Positions 8,840 through 18,026 of a DNA stretch of 64,000 nucleotides are shown piece by piece (positions within the stretch are counted from its first letter, which is position 1; every line of letters begins with the position of its first letter). The DNA comes from Hyphomicrobium denitrificans 1NES1 (GTDB taxonomy: Bacteria; Pseudomonadota; Alphaproteobacteria; Rhizobiales; Hyphomicrobiaceae), in contig NC_021172.1 of assembly GCF_000230975.2 (NCBI RefSeq), positions 2,976,001-3,040,000 of the forward strand, read 5' to 3'. Made by a program: the position numbers and the translations under genes. The notes beneath the pieces were generated by a model. That model searched no databases, was not told the DNA's origin, and was given only the letters and a program-made list of their open reading frames with translations.

Positions 8840-10027
8840 ATGACCGTCGCCCCGTCTGACATTATGGCCTCCGTCGCACGGCGACAGTCGGAGATTGACG
8901 CACCGTCGAGCCCAGTCGTGCATTTCGACGTGGGTGCGCCGCTGCATCTCGCCTGCCAGCAGGATCTCGCGCCGTTTTCGGTCGCCTACGAGACTTACGG
9001 GACCCTTAATGCGGCGAAGTCCAACGCCATCCTGATCTGCCATGCGCTGACTGCAGATCAATACGTCGCAACCCGGCACCCGATTACCGGCAAGCCGGGA
9101 TGGTGGGACATTATGGTCGGGCCGGGCAAGCCGATCGACACGGAGCGGTTCTACGTCATCTGCTCGAACGTGCTCGGCGGCTGCATGGGATCGACTGGGC
9201 CGGCCTCGATCAACCCGAAGACGAGCGCGCCTTACGGCCTCGGTTTTCCGGTCATCACCATCGGCGACATCGTCGAAGCTCAGGCGCGCCTGATCGACTA
9301 TCTCGGCATCGACCAGCTCTTTGCCGTCATCGGCGGATCGATGGGCGGCATGCAGGTGCTCGAATGGGCGTCGCGGTTCAAGGATCGTGTTTTCGCCGCG
9401 GTGCCGATCGCGACGACAGCCTGGCACTCCTCGCAGAACATCGCATTTCATGAAGTCGGGCGGCAAGCCGTCATGGCCGATCCCGACTGGGCCGGCGGCG
9501 ATTACTACGCGACCGGGAAAGTGCCGCGGAACGGCCTTGCCGTCGCGCGCATGGCCGCGCATATCACGTACCTGTCGGAAGAGGCCTTACACCAGAAATT
9601 CGGGCGCAGCCTGCAGGACCGGTCAGCCGTCACCTTTTCATTCAGCGCCGATTTTCAGGTCGAGAGCTATTTGCGCCATCAGGGCTCGACGTTCGTCGAC
9701 CGCTTCGATGCCAACAGCTATCTCTACATTACGCGCGCCATGGATTACTTCGATATGCGCGAGGGCCGCGGCAGCGTCCTTGCCGACGCATTTCGCGGGA
9801 CGCAGACGCGCTTCTGCGTCGTGTCGTTCACGTCGGACTGGCTTTATCCGACGCGCGAAAGCCGCCGGATCGTGCGGGCCCTGAACGCGGTTGCCGCCGA
9901 CGTCTCGTTCGTCGAAATTGAGAGTGACAAAGGCCACGACGCATTCCTGCTCGACGAGCCGACGTTCCACGCAACGGTGCGGGGCTTTCTCAACGCGGCA
10001 GCGCTGAAGCGCGGCCTCGGCTCGTGA
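8840..10027 (+). CDS. metX: Homoserine O-acetyltransferase
   Basis: The product is 395 residues from the ATG at 8840. It is an alpha/beta hydrolase that activates homoserine for methionine synthesis. The nucleophile elbow GGSMGGMQ, the late acid (FTSDWLYP) and the histidine in [11 protein letters not shown] form the catalytic triad. CHALT and [12 protein letters not shown] are family blocks. In-frame starts at 8783 and 8774 exist but would place the start inside or against an inverted repeat and lack a ribosome site. The stop overlaps a GTG of the metW region, and the two genes form the usual metXW unit. Confidence 0.92.
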   Translation: MTVAPSDIMASVARRQSEIDAPSSPVVHFDVGAPLHLACQQDLAPFSVAYETYGTLNAAKSNAILICHALTADQYVATRHPITGKPGWWDIMVGPGKPIDTERFYVICSNVLGGCMGSTGPASINPKTSAPYGLGFPVITIGDIVEAQARLIDYLGIDQLFAVIGGSMGGMQVLEWASRFKDRVFAAVPIATTAWHSSQNIAFHEVGRQAVMADPDWAGGDYYATGKVPRNGLAVARMAAHITYLSEEALHQKFGRSLQDRSAVTFSFSADFQVESYLRHQGSTFVDRFDANSYLYITRAMDYFDMREGRGSVLADAFRGTQTRFCVVSFTSDWLYPTRESRRIVRALNAVAADVSFVEIESDKGHDAFLLDEPTFHATVRGFLNAAALKRGLGS

Positions 10028-10041
10028 CCGGAGGTGCAGGC

Positions 10042-10701
10042 ATGAATGCTCCGGTTCGATCGAGGCAGATCGCCAACGAAAAAGCTCCGCGGGTCGATCA
10101 CATTCTGATCGCCGAAATGGTCGAGCCCGGCGCCCGCGTGCTCGATGTCGGATGCGGGGACGGCGATCTGCTTCAACTCCTCTCGGAGCGTCGCGGCGTC
10201 GACGGACGCGGCGTCGAGTTGCAACGCGATAAAGTCAACGCGTGCGTTGCCAGGGGGCTTTCGGTCATCCAGGGCGATGCGGACCGGGACCTCGACGACT
10301 ATCCAGATCAGGCGTTCGACTACGTCATTCTTTCACTGACGATCCAGGCGACCCGGCAACCGAAGATCGTTCTTGAAAATCTTTTGCGCATCGGCCGGCG
10401 CGCTATCGTCTCGTTTCCGAATTTCGGCCACTGGCGCGTGCGCGCGAGCCTCCTGATGGGCGGGCGCATGCCGGTGACCGACAATCTGCCGGACCTCTGG
10501 TATCTGACGCCGAATGCTCACCTCTGTACGATCCGCGATTTCGCCGACCTCTGCGAGCGAGTCGATGCTACCGTCGAGCGTGCCGTCGCGTTTAACGATT
10601 ACGAGCGACGGCTGCCGATCAAATGGTCGCTCTCGATGCAGAACCTGTTCGGTGAGAAAGCCGTGTTTCTCCTGCACAATTCGAAGCGGTCGAAGTCCTA
10701 G
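10042..10701 (+). CDS. metW: Methionine biosynthesis protein MetW
   Basis: The product is 219 residues with a class I methyltransferase-like fold. VLDVGCGDGDLL is the SAM-binding motif I. MetW works with MetX; in several proteobacteria it is needed for full homoserine acetyltransferase activity rather than acting as a free methyltransferase. The ATG at 10042 has a good GGAGGT site 7 nt upstream and is preferred over the GTG at 10024. The 3' end overlaps the convergent methyltransferase gene by 4 bp. Confidence 0.9.
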   Translation: MNAPVRSRQIANEKAPRVDHILIAEMVEPGARVLDVGCGDGDLLQLLSERRGVDGRGVELQRDKVNACVARGLSVIQGDADRDLDDYPDQAFDYVILSLTIQATRQPKIVLENLLRIGRRAIVSFPNFGHWRVRASLLMGGRMPVTDNLPDLWYLTPNAHLCTIRDFADLCERVDATVERAVAFNDYERRLPIKWSLSMQNLFGEKAVFLLHNSKRSKS

Positions 10702-11441
10702 TGGCGACGTACGCCGGCCGGCCTCGTTGTATTGACGGGCTTTAACACGGGCTGCGCGGGAACAGCTTTCACGCTGCCGGTGACCGGCGCCATGACTTCC
10801 TTATGCGCTTCGACAAGAATGACGCCGGCGACACCGATCGACATGCTTGAGCCGAACCGTTCGAGCGTCGGCGCCATGCGCAGCAGCAGACGATTGTTGA
10901 GCGGCGGAAAGTAGAGCGCTTCGCCCCAATCGTCCGGGGCGAACAGCGCATCATTCAGTTGCGTTTCGAGCTGACCGCGACTGAACGGGAGGCCATATCC
11001 GAATGGTGTCGTGTCGATGCGGGACCACAGCCCGCGGCGATTGGGGACGATAATCAGTATGCGGCCGTTGGGTTTCAGGACCCGCCACATCTCACGCAGC
11101 AGCGGTCCAACGCGCTCGGCTTGCTCGAGGCAATGGATCGCAAGCAGACGATCGATCGAATTGTCCGGCAGCGGCCACTGCGTCTCGCCCACGAGCACGG
11201 AATGACATCGGCCCGAATGCGGCCAGACGAGCGCACCCTGGCGTTCCGGCATCAGGCAGGCGAGACGCGCCACTTCGGCCCGAAAGGGCCCGAGAAAGGG
11301 CGACGCGAAGCCTGATCCCGCAACGGTCAGACCGTCAAGGTTCTTCCAGCGTTGCCGGATTGCGAGCGACAACTGGCGGCGTGCGAGCCTGCCAAGCGGC
11401 GTGCGGTAGAAATCTCTAAGGTTTTTAGCATCCATCGGCAT
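10698..11441 (-). CDS. SAM-dependent methyltransferase, substrate unknown
   Basis: The product is 247 residues. The core has a Methyltransf_11-type pattern: PLPDNSIDRLLAIHCLEQ (the post-motif acidic strand) and LLREMWRVLKPNGRILIIVPN. Motif I is atypical: the region around residue 40 reads VAGSGFASPF, not the usual GxGxG. The protein is convergent with metW and divergent from gloB. Proteins of this type commonly sit next to glyoxalase II in Hyphomicrobiales, but the substrate is not known to me. Confidence 0.75.
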   Translation of the reverse strand: MPMDAKNLRDFYRTPLGRLARRQLSLAIRQRWKNLDGLTVAGSGFASPFLGPFRAEVARLACLMPERQGALVWPHSGRCHSVLVGETQWPLPDNSIDRLLAIHCLEQAERVGPLLREMWRVLKPNGRILIIVPNRRGLWSRIDTTPFGYGLPFSRGQLETQLNDALFAPDDWGEALYFPPLNNRLLLRMAPTLERFGSSMSIGVAGVILVEAHKEVMAPVTGSVKAVPAQPVLKPVNTTRPAGVRRH

Positions 11442-11587
11442 GAGTCTAACGGCCGGGCTTATCCCAATTCTGCCGCCGCGGGACCAAACGGTCCAGCCCC
11501 GCCAGCTTCAGAAGGCCTACTTTGGGAGAACCCCTGCGTTGTCTCGTTTTGTTTGACACCGGCGTTGAGCCCTACCAGACTCTCAAT

Positions 11588-12358
11588 ATGGGAGCCTTTG
11601 AAATCGTTCTTTTACCTTGTCTCGCCGACAACTATTCCGTCCTCCTGCACGATCCCGCTTCAAGTGAGACTGCAGCGATCGACGCGCCGCACGCCGCGAC
11701 CATCAGAGCGGCGCTCGACGCGCGTAACTGGCGTCTCAACCACTTGTTCATTACGCATCATCATACCGATCACACGGCCGGTATCGCGGAACTCAAAGGT
11801 CATTATGGCTCAAGCGTCACGGGGCCGGAAGCCGAGGCGGACCGTATCCCCGGGTTGACGCGCGGGGTCACGGAGGCGACGCGCCTCGAATTTGCCGGCC
11901 ATCCCATTCGCGCCCTTGAGACACCAGGACACACGCTCGGTCACGTCACGTACTATATGCCGGAGGACGGCTTGGTCTTTACGGGCGACACGCTGTTTTC
12001 GCTCGGATGCGGCCGTATCTTCGAGGGCGATCCGCGGATGATGTGGACATCCATCTCCAAAATCGCCGCGCTTCCCGGCGACACGCGCATCTATTGCGGC
12101 CACGAGTACACGCTCGGAAATGCGCGTTTTGCGATGAATGTCGAGCCTGAGAACGATGCGCTCAAGGCGCGCGTTGCAGAGGTCCAGGCGCTCCGCGCTG
12201 CCGGAGAACCGACGGTCCCGACAACGCTCGATCTGGAGAAGGCAACGAACCCGTTCCTCCGACCCGACTCGCGCATGATTCGCGCACGGCTCGGCCTCGG
12301 CGGTGCACCGGATTGGGAGGTCTTCGCACGTCTAAGGCAGCTGAAGAATAAAGCGTGA
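11588..12358 (+). CDS. gloB: Hydroxyacylglutathione hydrolase (glyoxalase II)
   Basis: The product is 256 residues and hydrolyses S-lactoylglutathione to lactate and glutathione, completing methylglyoxal detoxification. The metallo-beta-lactamase motif THHHTDH (residues 56-62) supplies the two-metal site. PGHTLGHVTYY and GDTLFSLGCGR carry further ligands, and CGHEYT is a GloB hallmark. The ATG at 11588 gives the standard start MGAFEIVLLP; an upstream in-frame TTG at 11522 would add residues not seen in the family. The C-terminal domain RLRQLK is typical for glutathione binding. Confidence 0.92.
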   Translation: MGAFEIVLLPCLADNYSVLLHDPASSETAAIDAPHAATIRAALDARNWRLNHLFITHHHTDHTAGIAELKGHYGSSVTGPEAEADRIPGLTRGVTEATRLEFAGHPIRALETPGHTLGHVTYYMPEDGLVFTGDTLFSLGCGRIFEGDPRMMWTSISKIAALPGDTRIYCGHEYTLGNARFAMNVEPENDALKARVAEVQALRAAGEPTVPTTLDLEKATNPFLRPDSRMIRARLGLGGAPDWEVFARLRQLKNKA

Positions 12359-12379
12359 CGTCCAAAACAAGAGGTCCGG

Positions 12380-12814
12380 GTGAAGCGCGATCTTTCAGCT
12401 GACGATGTCATCGAACTTTTGGAACTGTCTCCGCACCCCGAAGGCGGCCACTTTCGCGAAACTTTTCGCGACGATACCCAAACCAGCGGCCGCGCAGCCT
12501 CGACGGCAATATATTTCCTGCTCAAGGTTGGAGAACAGTCGCACTGGCACGCCGTCGATGCTGCCGAGGGCTGGCATTACTACGCTGGCGCGCCATTGAT
12601 GCTTGAAATTTCGCCTATCGGAGGGCCGATCACGGCCGTTCGGCTCGGCCCTGATCTTGCCGCCGGCGAACGTCCGCAGGCTGTGGTTCCCAAAGATCAC
12701 TGGCAGCGAGCTCGGAGTCTCGGCGCCTGGACACTGGTCGGTTGCACCGTCGCGCCGGGGTTCGATTTTGCAGGCTTCAGGATGGCTGCGCCGGATTTCT
12801 CGCCGCTCGATTGA
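12380..12814 (+). CDS. DUF985-family cupin
   Basis: The product is 144 residues from a GTG start. The block LSPHPEGGHFRETF and the strands SHWHAVDAAEGWHYYAG, then FDFAGFRMA near the end, match the DUF985/YML079-like cupin family. Family function is unsettled; the conserved His and Glu residues could bind a metal or sugar-like ligand. It follows gloB by 21 bp, so the two are probably co-transcribed. A 9-bp hairpin covers its stop codon. Confidence 0.85.
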   Translation: MKRDLSADDVIELLELSPHPEGGHFRETFRDDTQTSGRAASTAIYFLLKVGEQSHWHAVDAAEGWHYYAGAPLMLEISPIGGPITAVRLGPDLAAGERPQAVVPKDHWQRARSLGAWTLVGCTVAPGFDFAGFRMAAPDFSPLD

Positions 12815-12821
12815 GCGGCGA
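12800..12821 (+). terminator. Stem-loop across the DUF985 gene stop codon
   Basis: TCGCCGCTC-GATT-GAGCGGCGA is a perfect 9-bp stem with a 4-nt loop, and the TGA stop sits on its loop side. No T-run follows, so it is a weak intrinsic terminator at best. It may protect the 3' end of the message. Confidence 0.45.
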
Positions 12822-13024
12822 AGCTGCAACAGATCAAAGCCTTTCGATGACCATCCACATGTCATCCCCAGAGTCGATGACGACGCACGTGGCGTATCCG
12901 CCTTCCATCCACGGCTTAATTGTCTCTTTAGTTAGCGGGTTAGCCGGGCCTTCTTGCTGGCGGCGAAAGACTCGTCAACAGTGGACTACGAATCACGTTC
13001 CGATTCACACGGGGGTTGTAGTCC

Positions 13025-14968
13025 ATGAAACGCGAGTCCTCAGGACCCGTCCTAACAACGGTGTTTGTCGATTACGACAACGTCTATCTTTCTCTGAAGC
13101 GCAAAAACGAAGAAGCTGCGAAGCGCTTCGCGAAAGACAGCAGCGTCTGGCTGCAGGGCATCGCGTCGGGAGAGCTTATCACATCCAAGACCTCCTTGGG
13201 TGTGCCGACCGAACGGCGCATCGTCATGAGCCGCTGCTATGGAAACTCTCAGCCCCGCCGGAACGCACACGACAACTCGACGGACATGTGCTCGTTTCCT
13301 TTCATCCGGCATCATTTCCAACGCGCGGGATTCGAGGTCATCGACTGCCCGCCACTGACCCAGCAACTGAAGAATTCGGCAGACATTCGCATCGTCATGG
13401 ATGTCAGCGACATCCTCAATCATCCGACGTTCTTCGACGAATTCATCATTTTGTCGGGCGATGCCGACTTCACGCCTGTGCTGCACCGGCTTCGGGCGCA
13501 CGCACGCCGCACCGTCGTTTACGCCAACGATCACACGGCGTTGCCGTACACCGCCATCAGCGACGGCGAGATCAAAGAAACGGACTTGCTGGCACTCTTG
13601 ACCAGCAGCCGCGTGCTGGGTGCCGAGAGTCCCCGCGAGATTACGGCTGCGGTGCCGGTGATCGATGTCGAAGCCGCGCGTAAGTCGATCCTTTCGGAAG
13701 TCGTCGATTTCGTTCGCAGCGCACCGCAGGCCGTGCCGCTTGAGACCCTCGCCGATCGTGCGGTCCGTGTCGTCGGACGCGACAAGACTGTCGGGACGAA
13801 CTGGGGCGGATACGGTTCGTTCCGCGATCTATTGCTCGCCGATTTGCCTGACGACATTCATCTCAGCGATACGCCCCCCTACACCGTCTTCGATGCGAAC
13901 CGGCACATCTCGGCTGCCGGTTTGATTGCCCCGCAACTTGCTCCGCCGACTGCCGAGCCTCGGAGCCGCGAACTTTCGGCCGAGATTTCCGCAGCGGAGG
14001 CGAAGGCGGTTGTGCGGCCTTCAATGTCGAACATGCAGAAGCCTTCGCAACAAGCAGCGCCGCTTCAGCCGGCAATGCAGAGCGCCTTCCAGTCTGCCCC
14101 GCAGCAGCGTTACGCTCCGCCGGCAAGCTCCGGGCCTGTGCCGCCCGCACCTCCGTTGCCATCGGCCCGCGGTTCTGAGATTTCCGCGGCTACGCCGCAG
14201 ATGCCGCGCCAGCCCTTGGCCCAACAGCGGCCGTCAATGCCGCCGCCTGGACAGCCGTCAGGTTATCAACCCGATCACGCCCGCGAAGCTCAGCGACCGC
14301 CGATGTCGCAAACGCCGCCACCTCCGATGGCCGGGGCGCCGCGAAGCGGCGAACAGGCGACGCAAATCCAGCAGTCAATTGCGCGTATCCACGAGGCCTG
14401 CCAGGCCCCGGCGCTGGCCCCTGCCGAATATCGCGTGTTGTTCGACGTCATGGCGCAAGAAATCACCGCAAACGGCCTTCAGGGTGCTCAGACACTCGTG
14501 AACATTACGCAGCGCGCTCGCGAGTTTGGTCTCGACATCAAGCGCGACGACCTTCGTTTCATCTACGACGTCGTCAGTGAAAGCGATCCCTGGTTTGAGC
14601 AGGGAACGAGTGCGACGCTCTTCGCGAGCCGGTTCCGCAATTTCGTCGTGGCACGTTGCCGGAGCCAGGGCTTGAGTCTTTCGGCCGATGAACTCGATCT
14701 CGTCGAGGCATGGTTCTCGGCACCGCAGCCACCGGCACCGTCGCGCGCATTGCCGTATGGCGGTCGCGCGACTGCTGCTCCTGCCGCACCGGCGTCCAAA
14801 CCTCTTTCCTCTACACCGCATGCGGGCGAACAATGGTGGAGCCTTGAAGAAGGCCGCCAGCATATCGTGGAACAGCGGGAAGCCGAGCAGAAGGGGATGA
14901 GCCCGTACCCCCAGAACCAGAGCGAAGAAGAATTTCCGCGTATCGTGAGATCGCGGTTCCGCGGTTGA
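13025..14968 (+). CDS. NYN-domain (LabA/DUF88) protein with LOTUS-like domain
   Basis: The product is 647 residues. Residues about 12-190 form a NYN domain, a PIN-like nuclease fold: VFVDYDNVYL, ADIRIVMDVSDIL and ILSGDADFTPVL give the acidic residues expected at a metal-dependent active site. Residues about 220-300 resemble an OST-HTH/LOTUS RNA-binding domain (NWGGYGSFRDLLLADL, PPYTVFD). A Pro/Gln-rich linker (about 300-440) leads to a second helical domain (about 445-570). The ATG at 13025 is used. The protein probably binds or cuts RNA; the target is unknown. It is monocistronic. Confidence 0.85.
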   Translation: MKRESSGPVLTTVFVDYDNVYLSLKRKNEEAAKRFAKDSSVWLQGIASGELITSKTSLGVPTERRIVMSRCYGNSQPRRNAHDNSTDMCSFPFIRHHFQRAGFEVIDCPPLTQQLKNSADIRIVMDVSDILNHPTFFDEFIILSGDADFTPVLHRLRAHARRTVVYANDHTALPYTAISDGEIKETDLLALLTSSRVLGAESPREITAAVPVIDVEAARKSILSEVVDFVRSAPQAVPLETLADRAVRVVGRDKTVGTNWGGYGSFRDLLLADLPDDIHLSDTPPYTVFDANRHISAAGLIAPQLAPPTAEPRSRELSAEISAAEAKAVVRPSMSNMQKPSQQAAPLQPAMQSAFQSAPQQRYAPPASSGPVPPAPPLPSARGSEISAATPQMPRQPLAQQRPSMPPPGQPSGYQPDHAREAQRPPMSQTPPPPMAGAPRSGEQATQIQQSIARIHEACQAPALAPAEYRVLFDVMAQEITANGLQGAQTLVNITQRAREFGLDIKRDDLRFIYDVVSESDPWFEQGTSATLFASRFRNFVVARCRSQGLSLSADELDLVEAWFSAPQPPAPSRALPYGGRATAAPAAPASKPLSSTPHAGEQWWSLEEGRQHIVEQREAEQKGMSPYPQNQSEEEFPRIVRSRFRG

Positions 14969-15007
14969 AAGGTGCTCTGCTCGATTTCCGGCAGCCTGCC
15001 TGTAGAA

Positions 15008-15037
15008 ATAAAAACGGCCGCCCCGAAAGGGGCGGCC
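15008..15037 (-). terminator. Intrinsic terminator of the phaAB unit
   Basis: A perfect 9-bp stem GGCCGCCCC/GGGGCGGCC encloses a 4-nt loop (GAAA on the plus strand). Read on the minus strand it is followed by GTTTTTATTT, a proper T-run. It lies 30 bp after the phaB stop. Read on the plus strand it could also help end the NYN gene transcript, but the T-run there is poor. Confidence 0.85.
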
Positions 15038-15067
15038 ATTTCGATTTGATCCGAAAATCGCGGCCCA

Positions 15068-15793
15068 CTATGCGAAGTACTGGCCACCGTTGGCCGTCAG
15101 CGTCGAGCCGGTGATGAAGCCTGCATCGTCGGACGCAAGAAACACGACGCAGCGCGCAATTTCATTGGGTTCGCCGAGACGACCAACCGGAATTTGCGGG
15201 ATAATGTTCTTTTCCAGCACATCCTTCGGAACCGCCATCACCATTTCGGTTGCGATATAGCCCGGGCAGATGGCGTTGACGGTGATGCCCGCGCGGGCGC
15301 CTTCCTGAGCCAGCGCCTTCGTGAAACCGATGTCGCCCGCCTTCGAGGCGGAATAGTTCACCTGGCCCATCTGGCCCTTCTGGCCGTTGATGGACGAAAT
15401 GTTGATGACGCGGCCGAACTTGCGCGACCGCATGCTTTCCCAAACCTGGCGCGTCACGTTGAAGAGACCGTTGAGGTTCGTGCCGATCACTTCGTCCCAC
15501 TGCTGCTTCGTCATCTTGTGGAACATGGTATCGCGCGTGATGCCGGCGTTATTGACGAGCACGTCGATCGGCCCGAGATCCTTGACGATCTGCTGGACGG
15601 CTTTTTCCGTCGCCTCATAGTTGCCGACGTCGAACTTGTAGACTGGAATACCGGTTTCGCTCGAGAAGGCCTGGGCGGCCGCATCGTTTCCTGCGTAGCT
15701 TGCCGCGACCCGATAGCCGCTATTTTTCAAGGCAATTGAAATCGCGTGCCCAATGCCGCGCGTGCCTCCGGTTACGAGGGCGACCCGTGCCAT
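15068..15793 (-). CDS. phaB: Acetoacetyl-CoA reductase
   Basis: The product is 241 residues and is a short-chain dehydrogenase that makes 3-hydroxybutyryl-CoA for polyhydroxybutyrate. TGGTRGIG at residues 8-15 binds NADPH. NNAGITRD, the catalytic serine in ISSINGQKGQ and Y-S-A-S-K follow. The segment GQKGQMGQVNYSASKAG is the classical PhaB signature. The ATG at 15793 follows GGGAGA at good spacing. It lies 89 bp downstream of phaA on the same strand and ends at a clear terminator. Confidence 0.95.
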   Translation of the reverse strand: MARVALVTGGTRGIGHAISIALKNSGYRVAASYAGNDAAAQAFSSETGIPVYKFDVGNYEATEKAVQQIVKDLGPIDVLVNNAGITRDTMFHKMTKQQWDEVIGTNLNGLFNVTRQVWESMRSRKFGRVINISSINGQKGQMGQVNYSASKAGDIGFTKALAQEGARAGITVNAICPGYIATEMVMAVPKDVLEKNIIPQIPVGRLGEPNEIARCVVFLASDDAGFITGSTLTANGGQYFA

Positions 15794-15882
15794 AACTTTT
15801 TCTCCCTGGATTTTAGTCTCGGAATGCGTGGACGAGATGGCGCAGCCGGATCGGATTGATCCGGCTGCAAATGACGAGAGTA

Positions 15883-17073
15883 TTAGTCGCGCGCGACGCA
15901 CATGGCGACACCCATGCCGCCGCCGATGCAAAGGGTGGCAAGGCCCTTCTTCGCGTCACGGCGCTGCATTTCGAAAAGAAGCGTATTGAGAATGCGAGCG
16001 CCTGAGGCGCCGATCGGATGTCCGATGGCGATCGCGCCACCGTTCACGTTGACCTTGTCGGTATCCCAGCCGAGACCCTTGTTGACGGCAAGAGCTTGTG
16101 CCGCGAAAGCTTCGTTGGCTTCGATGAGATCGAGATCATTGATCGTCCAGCCGGCCTTTTCGAGCGCTTTCTTCGATGCCGAGATCGGGCCGGTTCCCAT
16201 GATGGAGGGATCGACGCCGGTGGTCGCCCACGACACGATGCGCGCGAGCGGTTTGATACCGCGTTTCTTGGCTTCCTCCGCAGTCATCAGCACGACGACC
16301 GCAGCACCGTCGTTAATGCCCGACGCGTTGGCAGCGGTGACCGTGCCTTCCTTCGGATCGAACGCCGGGCGGAGTTTGGAGACGCTTTCGAGCGTTACGC
16401 CTTCCTTGATGTATTCGTCCTGATCGACGACGGTCTCGCCCTTCTTGGTCTTGATCGTGACCGGCGTGATCTCGTCCTTGAACTTGCCGGCCTTGCGTGC
16501 GGCTTCAGCCTTGTTCTGGGAAGCGACAGCGAACTTGTCCTGCTCGTCGCGCGTGATCTGCCACTGGCGTGCAACGTTCTCGGCCGTCGTGCCCATGTGG
16601 TAATTGTTGAAGGCGTCCCAGAGGCCGTCCTTGACCATGGTGTCGACAAGCTTCAAGTCGCCCATCTTCGTGCCGTCGCGCATGTGCGCCGCGTGGTTCG
16701 ACTGGCTCATGCTCTCCTGGCCACCGGCAACGACAATCTTCGCGTCTCCGGTCTTGATCTGCTGCATGCCGAGTGCGACGGCTCTGAGACCCGAACCGCA
16801 AATCTGATTGACGCTCCAGGCGGGAGAATCGACCGGGACCCCAGCACCGACGGATGCCTGACGTGCCGGCCCCTGGCCCTGCGCCGCCGTCAGAACCTGA
16901 CCAAGGATGACCTCCGAAACGTCTCCAGGCTGAACATTGGCGCGCTTAAGGGCGGCCTTGATTGCAATTTCGCCAAGTTTAGAGGCCGGCAAGGACGCCA
17001 GCGCGCCGTTAAACGAGCCGACAGGCGTTCGAGCTGCGCTTGCAATCACAATTGTCGACGAATCTTCGCTCAT
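15883..17073 (-). CDS. phaA: Acetyl-CoA acetyltransferase (beta-ketothiolase)
   Basis: The product is 396 residues. The acyl-carrying Cys is C92 in [22 protein letters not shown] carries the catalytic His, and [10 protein letters not shown] carries the second Cys near the C-terminus. The enzyme condenses two acetyl-CoA to acetoacetyl-CoA, the first step of PHB synthesis. The ATG at 17073 follows GGGAGGGG. phaB is next on the same strand and phaR is divergent. No PHA synthase (phaC) lies in this window. Confidence 0.95.
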   Translation of the reverse strand: MSEDSSTIVIASAARTPVGSFNGALASLPASKLGEIAIKAALKRANVQPGDVSEVILGQVLTAAQGQGPARQASVGAGVPVDSPAWSVNQICGSGLRAVALGMQQIKTGDAKIVVAGGQESMSQSNHAAHMRDGTKMGDLKLVDTMVKDGLWDAFNNYHMGTTAENVARQWQITRDEQDKFAVASQNKAEAARKAGKFKDEITPVTIKTKKGETVVDQDEYIKEGVTLESVSKLRPAFDPKEGTVTAANASGINDGAAVVVLMTAEEAKKRGIKPLARIVSWATTGVDPSIMGTGPISASKKALEKAGWTINDLDLIEANEAFAAQALAVNKGLGWDTDKVNVNGGAIAIGHPIGASGARILNTLLFEMQRRDAKKGLATLCIGGGMGVAMCVARD

Positions 17074-17341
17074 AGGCGGCCCCTCCCTGGGCATCTTTAC
17101 AATTTATCGAATGTCTCGCGCGACGCCGGACCGTTCTGGGCATCAGCAAAAGGCGGAGACACTTTGCAGTGCGCAGATATTTTCAGCAATTGCGACCTCT
17201 TGGCTAGACTGCCCAATCGTAGTGTTTCCGCCCTGCCCAAAAGAGTGACAGAAACGGCTGGCGGGCGACCCCTTCGGTGTGGTACGCTGCCGCAGTGCAG
17301 CAACAGGCGCCCAAACCTACCAGATAGAGAACGCTAACGCG

Positions 17342-17992
17342 ATGCTGAGCAACCCAGAACCTCAAGCCCAGGCTCCCAAACGCGAAGCCGTCGTCATCAA
17401 GAAGTACGCGAACAGGCGTCTCTATAATACCGAGACGAGTACATACGTCACGCTCGAAGATCTCGCCAAGATGGTGCGTGGAGATCGTGACTTCGTTGTT
17501 TACGATGCCAAGAACGGCGACGACCTTACGCACGCAGTGCTCACACAGATCATTGTCGAGCAGGAAAGCCGCGAAGGCGGACAGGCGCTATTGCCGATTC
17601 CGTTCCTGCGTCAGCTCATCCGTTTTTACGATGACAGCATCGCGCGGATGGTGCCGAGCTACCTGCAGTTCAGCCTTGAGCATCTGGCGAAAGAGCAAGT
17701 CCGTTTCCGCGAGCAGTTCGCCTCGGCATTTTCTAACCCCGCCGCCGCGTTCGAGTTCTATCAACAGCAGGCACGGCAGAACATGGCGATGTTCGAGCAG
17801 GCGATGTCGATGTGGGCATCGTTCGGCTCGGCGGCGAGCGGACAGCGCGGCGACAGTAAATCGACCGAGGAGGCGCAGCAGGCCCCAACGCAGGGCGACG
17901 CGGCGGAGGGCCGCGACGAACTAAGCGAACTCAAATCGCAACTCTCAGCGATGCAGCAAAAGATCGAGAAGCTTTCTCAATCGCGGCCCTGA
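17342..17992 (+). CDS. phaR: Polyhydroxyalkanoate synthesis repressor PhaR
   Basis: The product is 216 residues. The N-terminal DNA-binding domain has KKYANRRLYNTETSTYVTL and the following VYDAKNGDDLT (residues about 18-70). PHB_acc segments such as PIPFLRQLIRFYDDS and PSYLQFSLEHL follow. The C-terminus is a coiled coil (SELKSQLSAMQQKIEKL). PhaR binds PHB granules and represses phasin and related genes. It is divergent from phaAB, so it may control them from the 268-bp region between. The GTG at 17279 would add an unconserved extension. Confidence 0.93.
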   Translation: MLSNPEPQAQAPKREAVVIKKYANRRLYNTETSTYVTLEDLAKMVRGDRDFVVYDAKNGDDLTHAVLTQIIVEQESREGGQALLPIPFLRQLIRFYDDSIARMVPSYLQFSLEHLAKEQVRFREQFASAFSNPAAAFEFYQQQARQNMAMFEQAMSMWASFGSAASGQRGDSKSTEEAQQAPTQGDAAEGRDELSELKSQLSAMQQKIEKLSQSRP

Positions 17993-18026
17993 ATTCCGCA
18001 CGCTGCCATCTGGTCCGACGGTCGGT

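Noticed and set aside
16018..17337. A 439-residue open frame antisense to phaA
   Set aside because: phaA has all catalytic motifs on the other strand, so this is a shadow of GC-rich codons.
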